A stretch of DNA of 64,000 nucleotides from contig CM027384.1 of NCBI GenBank assembly GCA_015680905.1, forward strand, positions 80,773,501 to 80,837,500, in the 5' to 3' direction. Source of the DNA: Coptis chinensis (lineage: Eukaryota; Streptophyta; Magnoliopsida; Ranunculales; Ranunculaceae). Below the pieces are notes generated by a model. The model made no database searches, was not told where the DNA came from, and saw only the letters and a list, made by a program, of their open reading frames with translations. Positions 57,203 to 64,000 of the stretch are shown here, one piece after another; position 1 is the first letter of the stretch, and each line of letters begins with the position of its first letter. A program made the position numbers and the translations under genes.

Positions 57203-57858
57203 ACCACAACCTAAGAAACAGAAAGCCAAGGTTACACATCAAGTCGAGCCATACGCTAAATATAGAGCGAAAACCACCGCTCCTAAAAAAATTAGCCATG
57301 CTAACCAAGGATACCAACTTTGAGGAGATTAGGAACGCGTTTTCAAAATCTAACGATAAACCTTCCTTTTCTCGAAGCTATTAAAAAGCTACCTAATCAC
57401 GCTAAGTTTCTTAAAGAGTTGTGCACTACTAGGCGTAAGACCAACATACCTAAAGACGCCTTTCTAACTGAACAATTCCCAACATTATCCAAAAATAATG
57501 GAATTGTTAAGTACAAGGACCCTGGTCGTCCTACTGTAAAATGCACCTTAAGAGATTCCCACACGACGACCGCGTTATTAGACCTGGGGGTGAGTGTTAA
57601 CTTACTCCCATATTATTTGTATAAACAAATAGGTCTACAGGAAATGCAACCTACAAAAATAACGTTGCAATTAGCAGACAGGTCAATTAAGTATCCTAAG
57701 GGTGTAGTGGAAAACGCGTTTGTTAAGGTTCGTGGATTTCTACTATCCTGCTGATTTTGTTATCCTCGATATGAAGTCGCTAACGACTCAGACTACTAAT
57801 CATCTTAGGGCCCTTCTTAGCAACTGCCAATGCACTTATAAATTGCCGCGATGGTAAG
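57203..57858 (+). pseudogene. A3 gag-pro linker and aspartic protease
   Basis: Open part at 57320-57754: LTINLPFLEAIKKLPNHAKF, RKTNIPKDAFLTEQFP, then TTALLDLGVSVNLLPYYLYK with a DLG active site whose next residue is Val where A1 has Ala, and ADRSIKYPKGVVENAF. The family block ILGRPFLA is broken near 57800 by a frameshift. Confidence 0.8.
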
Positions 57859-59230
57859 ATGTCCTTATCTTTTGGCCATCTTACAGTTGAGGTAAATGTT
57901 TTTAAAATGATGAAACAATTACCAGATTCGTCTATAGATGGGGAGGTTAGCATGATCGAGAGCTTAGCTCAAGATTATTTTAACAACACGTTTCCTGAAA
58001 ACAATATGTACAAATTCCTTTCTTTTGGAACTTTAGATTTTGTAAATGACTCCTACTTAGAGGAAGTCAACACTATCCTTGAGTCCACACCAATTGTAGA
58101 CCCTTCGGTTGCTCCACATATTGAGTATGAAGACTTGCTACCTAAGCAAGTATTCATTATGCAAAATGAAGACCCTGACGAAACATCTATTTATTTTCCT
58201 TCCACCCCAGTGCTTAAACCTCTTCCCCCAGAATTAAAATATATTCAACTTGATCCGGATGGTAGTCATTCGGTAATTATATCTTCTTTGTTATCTAAGA
58301 ATGAAGAGACACGTTTAATCCGGGTGATTAGGGAACATCGGTCTGCGATTGGTTGGTCCCTAGCCGACATTAAGGGAATTGACCCTAATGTTTGCACTCA
58401 TCGTATCCATTTAGAGGATAATGCGAAGACTTCTCACGAACCTCAGCATCGCTTGAACCCTGCCATGAAAGAGGTGGTTAGGGAAGAAGTCTTACACTTA
58501 CTTTCGATCGCGGGTATCATATACCCAATCTCGATAGCGAATGGGTAAGCCCCATTCATGTAGTTCCTAAGAAATCGGGGAGTTACCATGGTTTGTAACG
58601 AAAGGGTGACTATGTTGTCACACAAGGTCCTATGAAATGGAGGATCTGTATTGATTACAGACGCTTAAAATGCTATGACACGAAAGGATCACTTTCCTTT
58701 ACCTTTTATTGATCAAATGCTCGAACGCCTAGCTGGTCATGCTTTTATTGTTTTCGGATGGCTACTCGGGCTATTTTCAGATTATTATTGATATTGATGA
58801 CCAAGAAAAGACTACCTTCACATGTCCCTTTGGAACGTATGCCTATAAACGAATGCCTTTTGGCCTTTGTAATGCTCCCCGGTACCTTCCAAATGTATGC
58901 TTCATATATTTAGTGACATGGTAGAGCTTTATGAAAGTTTTCATGGATGATTTTTCTATCTATGGAGACTCCTTCACAGATCGCTTGTCTAACCCCGTCT
59001 AAGGTTTTGACACGGTGTGAAGAAAAGAGCCTTGTTTTAAACTCGGAAAAGTGTCATTTCATGGTGAAAAAGGGCATAGTACTAGGTCACATCAGTATCT
59101 AGTGATGGCATCGAAGTAGATAAAGCCAAACTAGATAAGATAGCGACCTACCTAAACCACGGACTGTCCGCGTGATATTAGAGCCTTTCTAGGCCATGCG
59201 TTTTTTATAGGCGGTTTATTAAAGACTTCT
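57859..59230 (+). pseudogene. A3 reverse transcriptase
   Basis: The 229-codon frame (57859-58548) runs from the post-protease linker into RT: RSAIGWSLADIKGIDPNVCT, HRLNPAMKEVVREEVLHLL. Later frames show WRICIDYRRLKC, RMPFGLCNAP and KVFMDDFSIYGDSF, the xMDD catalytic motif in Athila form, then LNSEKCHFMVKKGI-like residues. At least five frameshifts. This confirms that the A2/A3 family once had a complete pol. Confidence 0.88.
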
Positions 59231-59800
59231 CAAAATAGCTAGGCCCTTAACTAATCTGCTTTTGAAAGATGCAATCTTTGATTTTAATTTTAACTGTCGC
59301 ACGCAGGCTTTTGAAACTTTAAAAGCCACCCTAACCTCTCGCACCAATTATACACCTCCCGATTGGTCTAAACCTTTCGAACTCATGTGTGATGCTAGTG
59401 ACTATGCAGGTTGGTGCGTCTTGGGACAAAAACTAGATAATAAGTCCACCTGTCATTTATTATGCTAGTAAAACCTTAAACGATGCTCAACGGAATTATT
59501 CAACTACCGAAAAGAATTCTTAGCTGTCATTTATGCTTTAGATAAGTTTAGGCCCTTATTTGGTTGGTTCTAAAACTTTAGTTTACACGGACCATGCAGC
59601 CCTTAAGTACCTTCTTGCAAAGAAGGATGCTAAGCGTAGATTAATCCGATAGATCCTTCTCCGCAAGAGTTCACATTAGAAATAAAGGACAAAAAGAGGG
59701 TCGAAAACGTAGTTGCCGACCACTTATCTAGACTCACAAACGACGATCGAGTGATTCCGGAGTCCATACCGGGACTCTTTTCGGATGAGCATCCAGATGC
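59231..59800 (+). pseudogene. A3 RNase H
   Basis: Frames give AFETLKATLTSRTNYTPPDW, PFELMCDASDYA (first Asp), [46 protein letters not shown] and VENVVADHLSRL. Single RNase H only, as expected for Athila and unlike the Retand copy. Confidence 0.85.
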
Positions 59801-60390
59801 AATTTTTCAGCACCATGGTATGCTGACATTGTAAATTATTTAGCACCATGGTCGAAGCGTCTATCGGATGCCTTATGGGCGTATAGAACTGCTTTCAAAA
59901 CTCCTATAGGTATGTCTCCCTTTAGACTTGTATTTGGGAAACCATGTCATTTGCCCGTTGAATTAGAGCACCGTGCTCTGTGGGCTATAAAAAGCCTTAA
60001 CTTCAATATTGATGAGGCAGGTGTCAAACGCAAGTTGCAATTGAATGAGCTTGAAGAAATCCGTAGCGATTCTTACGATCTCGCGAAGGATTATAAAGCT
60101 AACATGAAACGTGTTCATGATAAGCAAATCTTGCGCAAGGAGTTTGTGGTTGGTCAAAAGGTCTTGCTTTACAACTCCCGGCTACATATTTTCCCCTGTG
60201 GAAACTAAAACCCGTTGGTCCGGTCCTTTTCTTCTTATCAAGTCACCCCTTATGGGGCAATCACCTTGGTAAATCCCAATGACAACAGTACCTTTTAAGT
60301 TAATGGTCAATGGTTAAAACATTTTCACGAACTTCTGTCCCCTGATGTAGAGGAAGTCCTTTTACAGGACCCTGTCTATGAGGATTGACC
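59801..60390 (+). pseudogene. A3 integrase with catalytic core deleted
   Basis: [15 protein letters not shown] joins a point just before the zinc domain directly to [20 protein letters not shown], a region downstream of the catalytic Glu. The HHCC and DDE core (~290 residues) are absent. The 98-codon open part (59912-60208) holds [20 protein letters not shown] and [29 protein letters not shown] flanks the joint. Confidence 0.85.
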
Positions 60391-60715
60391 TTTGTCATTT
60401 GGTGTACTTCCTTTCACTTCCATATAGTGGTAAGTGCACCATTCAAGTAACCGGGCCCTCCCTATGGAGTGTGTGGCTGTAAGTACCGGATCCTAAGTCC
60501 ACAGTTAACATAATTCATGTTTTCCACTTTTGCATGTTTTCTCGGTTTTTGAATCATGTTCCTCTATGGGGTGAATTATGTATTTATTGTTTTTCGTTTT
60601 TCTTATAATAAACTAATAAAAAAATAAAAAATTCTAAATCATAGAAATAGCAATCCAACAAGTCTTGGGAATCGACTTTTAAATCCATCTTTAGAACAAA
60701 TTTTGTGTTTAAAAA

Positions 60716-60731
60716 TTTGTTTGGGGGTGGG
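60716..60731 (+). promoter_or_regulatory. A3 internal PPT-like motif 1
   Basis: TTTGTTTGGGGGTGGG, shortly after integrase. Equivalent to A2 46364. Confidence 0.5.
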
Positions 60732-61326
60732 CAATCGGTCTTTCCATCTGGATTGCTCGAACTTTCCATTTGTGTTGCTTAGGCCCATTACTTGTAGTTC
60801 AATTGGGTTGACGTAATCTAAAACTTAGATTTCCTTCGTTCGCGATAACTTACGCCATACACGCACTTCGGTAGGCGTTTTCCACCTTCTTATACGTCAC
60901 CCATGGCTGAAATTGAGTGTTTTATGGATCATTGGATTGGAAATTCTCTACCGATCATTTCCATAACTCATTCGCCAAAAATCGGGCCAAGAACGGCGGC
61001 AAATTCAATTTGAAATTGCGCTAAAACTCGAAAATTTCGGAATTCAAATTGGGCTTGGGCCCAAACCGGACGCACGTCTGTGCGTCTCCTTCCTTCCCAA
61101 AATGCACACTTCTTTCCTTTTCAACCCGTTGGTTACCAAGGTTTAAAACAAACCTTAAACACCAAAATAAAAAAAAAAAAGAGAGAGAAAGGGAAACCTA
61201 ACTACACCCACGCCAAGAAATTCAAATCCAACTAAAATCTTCTCCAAACCATTACCACCGCCACCACCGTTGTTTTTAGTAGTTTTTCTTCAAACTCGCC
61301 TCCCCCACAGTCTACAAAACCATTAG
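60732..61326. other. A3 spacer between motif 1 and extra ORF
   Basis: No gene recognised. GGCTTGGGCCCAAACCGG and an A-run with GAGAGAGAAAGGG lie here; this looks like a leader. Confidence 0.4.
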
Positions 61327-62480
61327 TTGTCTCAGAAACTTCAATGGTGCTACGACGAAAAGAATTTTGCCGAGCACGCTTTTTGCTTCCGGCGGCTTCG
61401 CCATTTTACGGCGGAGATGATTAGGAGGCATTGGAGCGGGACCGTGGTACTTTCGGAGGAGTTCTATCACTACGATTTGGTAGAACAGTTTTATAAGAAG
61501 CGAGAATTGGAGGGGTATAGGATTTTCATAAAGGTAGCAAGAACGAGGAGGGAAGTAACAAGACAGTTGTTGGTCAATCTGTTAGGAATTACGCTTTGAA
61601 AGCAACCTCGGTAATCCGACAATTCGTGAATCCCAAGATAATCGGAGTTCCTGCTTTGATGAAGGATACTGTCGTGGAGGGTGAATACAATCCGACATCT
61701 CATTGCGTCCGCCAGTCAACCCTGAGAACCAATCAACTGGCTGTAGCTTAGTGGATTGGTAGGAACGTCCTCGGGAAAGACAAAGTCAGTGATATTGGCC
61801 TGCAATGTCTGCACGTTCTCTGGATTTTGCAAACAAATAAGTATAATTTCTGCATCCTCGATTTAATGTTTAATGTGATTCGAGGAGTGGGGAAGAGCTT
61901 GGCGCCTCTTCCCGTATTGATCATTAAGATCATGCTCTCCTTTAGAGCTGTCGCAAGATCTGCTCCTATTAAGATCAAATTGCATTCTAATGCAAGTATC
62001 TATACGGATTGCATCCAAGAGACTTGGCCGTTGTCTGAAGAAAAAATGGTTGAGTTGGAGGATGAAAGGGAGGATATGACATGTCTGGATGCCGATGCAT
62101 TAGATAAATGTAGTTCTAATTTAGAACCCATGCAAGTGTTGCAAACTGCCTTGCGTTGCGTTTATGGTATTTGTGAAGATATCCGAGATAGACAGATTGT
62201 AGTTCGAAAGAAACAAACGAACCTTCAGACGAGATTTGAAATGCTCGAAGGGGTTCAGGACGATATCTTGTCTAACATGGAGACTATCCACCAAAGATCA
62301 ACAAGCCCAAGATGCGAATCGGGATCGAGATGGAAGCACGCCTTTGTTCCGAATAGAGATGCTACGACGCGATGCCACCCGTAGAGGACTCTGTTTCAGC
62401 CGAACCGACAGGGCATGAGCGTTGTCGCCGAAGCGACGATGGTTCAAGCCAATCTCCATCTCAGGGTCCATCTTCATCAC
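61327..62480 (+). pseudogene. A3 extra (env-like position) ORF
   Basis: First frame 61327-61599: SEEFYHYDLVEQFYKKRELE and RTRREVTRQLLVNLLG. After a frameshift and a stop: GNPTIREFVNPKIIGVPALM, then 61827-62384 with RGVGKSLAPLPVLIIKIMLS and a long amphipathic tail. Its position after pol and general look match the additional ORF of Athila elements (putative plant transposon protein, sometimes called env-like). No signal peptide or clear transmembrane segment is seen, so an envelope role is not supported. A2 lacks this ORF. Confidence 0.5.
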
Positions 62481-62678
62481 ATAACTAGGTGTTCACCATC
62501 AACTTGTGTTCATTTGTTATTTCATGGTTTTGATTGTTTTATTAGTTGGATTTTAATTAAGTAGTTAAATTTAAATATTAATGTGTTTGTTTTATGTTGT
62601 TTGGATTTAAATTTTATTTTTAATATAATTGGTTAATTTCGAAAGTCGCTTGTTTTATCATTAATCCCACCTTTTCGA

Positions 62679-62695
62679 ATTTGTTTGGGGTGGTA
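62679..62695 (+). promoter_or_regulatory. A3 internal PPT-like motif 2
   Basis: ATTTGTTTGGGGTGGTA preceded by AATCCCACCTTTTCG, as in A2 46619-46648. Confidence 0.5.
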
Positions 62696-62987
62696 ATATT
62701 TATACCGAGCATAATTCGCTATATGATCATCTGCATGTAAAGTTGTCTTGGAGAAAAGGTTGAGAATTTGGCCGATATCGGCATATCTATGATTTGTGTG
62801 GTGGTAGCATGAAATCTAGGAGAGTTTAGAAGTTACTATTCTAAATCCAAAGATAAAAGATACCGTGATTTTTAGAAAATCAAGAAGATGGGTTGTTTCC
62901 GCTTTGGGGTTTGGAATCTTTCTATTTCTGAAAATTGCCTTTAAACAATTTGGCAACTTGGCGATTCATTTTAGAAGCCACGTAACC

Positions 62988-63348
62988 TATTTAAACCCCT
63001 TCATTCTACACTAACAAACCACACTACACCCCACCATCATCCCTCACCTTTCACTCCAAGTTTTTCCTTCTTTTTTCCTCCAAACTTACGTTTCAAAGAT
63101 TTACGAAGCCAAGGCTTCGCCGAGCGCATTACGCCGCCATTACACTTCCATGCTCCGTGACACTTCCGAGAAAGTTTACTCAGAGCGTGACCCGCGCCTT
63201 TCACCGACTTCGCAAACACTGTTATTGCAAAACCCACGAGCCATCTTCTGCTCTAAGCGGCGCTACCGCCTTCGTGGAACGTGGAAAATTCAAATTTTCA
63301 GAGGATCATTCCAGGATTTTTTTTGGAACTGTTCAAAGAGTAGTTGAG
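62988..63348 (+). promoter_or_regulatory. A3 putative internal promoter and leader of third ORF
   Basis: TATTTAAA at 62988-62995 is followed by CCCCTTCATTCTACACTAAC and AAACCACACTACACC, closely like A2 46671-46715. The distance from TATA to the ORF ATG is 361 bp (386 bp in A2). Confidence 0.45.
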
Positions 63349-64000
63349 ATGACATCTCCTATAGTCATACCTGAACAGTCTTTCGAAGATGTGTTGGGCA
63401 CCGGTGACCTATGGACATTGGTTTCGGCGGGATCCTGCGATTAGGATGGCGCCATCTACCGGTAAGTGATGACGATTCATATTCACCACAGCCTTCATCT
63501 TATTTCTACGACCACGCTAAATTCTATTGTAATCGGGATGGAGAACAAGAATTCTCCGTCAGAGTCGATGACACGACACATCAATTCAATAAAATGTGGT
63601 CGCTTTAGTTTCGTGGATTACCAATACCGATCCTCGCTCACACATGGGCATATATGACCGATAATGCATACCTTTATGATTATACATATTTCCATGAGTA
63701 TTATGGGGGAGGCATATTTCGAAAGTAATGGACCGTGGGCGATATAGCATTGCCCTTGGTAGCCTTTCCCTAAACGTAGGCACCACCATGTTATTCATCC
63801 CGATGAATATTTTAGGGGAATGGCGCTTCATTTCTGCAAACAAGATCGCAGTGACATTTTCCTCGCTTTAGGCGGACGCGTCGCCGATATGACATTCCCC
63901 GAAGTTTTAGTCGCTAGTTTTAAAGAGCCCAAAGCATGAGGCGTAAGTATCTTCTTATGCCTGTTTTAGTAAGCCGCATCATGCGTAGTTGTTTACCTGT
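63349..64000 (+). pseudogene. A3 third ORF (MTSPIVIPEQ start), frameshifted
   Basis: ATG at 63349 starts MTSPIVIPEQSFEDVLGTGD. Other frames continue with PQPSSYFYDHAKFYCNRDGE, HPDEYFRGMALHFCKQDRSD and GGRVADMTFPEVLVASFKEP. Composition is protein-like throughout, so a ~200-residue protein may have been encoded. I recognise no family. Truncated by the window end. Confidence 0.4.

Larger units (their letters stand above)
53457..64000 (+). mobile_element. Athila-type LTR retrotransposon A3, runs off the window
   Basis: Order: 5' LTR 53457-54930, PBS 54933, gag, protease, RT, RNase H, integrase C-terminus, internal PPT-like motif, extra ORF, second motif, internal TATA/leader, third ORF. Same family as A2. 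Its 3' end and TSD are outside, so the target duplication (CCTCA expected) cannot be checked. Coding regions have many small indels and the integrase core is deleted. Confidence 0.88.

Noticed and set aside
61327..62480. Envelope glycoprotein gene
   Set aside because: Position is env-like, but no signal peptide, cleavage site or clear membrane anchor can be seen.

Overview
This is repeat-dense nuclear DNA from a flowering plant, most likely a eudicot. The evidence is plant-type Ty1/Copia, Ty3/Gypsy Tat/Retand and Athila elements, a CACTA transposon with plant TNP2 and Ulp1-like genes, a MULE, LINE pieces and a fragment of plant cytosolic HSP70. I see no intact host gene, rRNA, tRNA or CRISPR array. 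The window reads as a nested stack of transposons, as in pericentromeric heterochromatin. The species cannot be fixed from the sequence.

Layout, outermost to innermost. (0) 1-2505: a minus-strand Copia remnant (gag, protease region, integrase), cut at the window edge and at 2506. (1) A plus-strand Tat/Retand Gypsy element was inserted at 2506. Its parts are now scattered: 5' LTR 2506-2809 plus 14384-14390, PBS 14391-14410, gag-pro-RT-RNaseH-aRNaseH-integrase 14429-19800, a 3' UTR array of ~180-195 bp repeats 19960-20260 plus 50489-51240, and antisense ORFs 51506-52663. Its 3' LTR is outside the window. (2) Three insertions interrupt it. A ~1.03 kb MULE-type MITE (2810-14373, 10-bp TSD) sits 7 bp from the end of its 5' LTR. 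A 30 kb Athila-like element A2 (20261-50483, TSD ATGAG) sits in the repeat array. Another Athila-type LTR starts at 52682. (3) Each of these is interrupted in turn: the MITE by Athila-like A1 (2901-13427, TSD ATGTC), the A2 5' LTR by a 20.6 kb CACTA element (21633-42239, TSD GGT), and the 52682 LTR by Athila-like A3 (53457 to window end). (4) The CACTA element carries further insertions and captured DNA: gag, antisense HSP70, LINE and Tat fragments at 31480-34300, and a LINE-containing, partly organelle-like block at 22886-27390.

Functionally, A1 and A2 carry gag and protease but no reverse transcriptase or integrase, so they would need proteins supplied by other elements. A3 has decayed RT and RNase H and has lost the integrase catalytic core. 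The Retand polyprotein is broken by stops and frameshifts. The CACTA element has recognisable TNP2 and TNPA/Ulp1-like genes, both disrupted.

The most interesting new-looking signals are structural. In A1 and A2, which are diverged families, three consecutive hairpins lie 100-120 bp before the 3' LTR and have compensatory base changes. A further covarying hairpin abuts the polypurine tract. An AGGA-loop hairpin plus G-run lies ~1.6-1.7 kb upstream. In A2 and A3 a conserved TATA box, leader and ORF start (MTSPI) follow an internal polypurine-tract-like motif, suggesting an internal promoter for a third gene.
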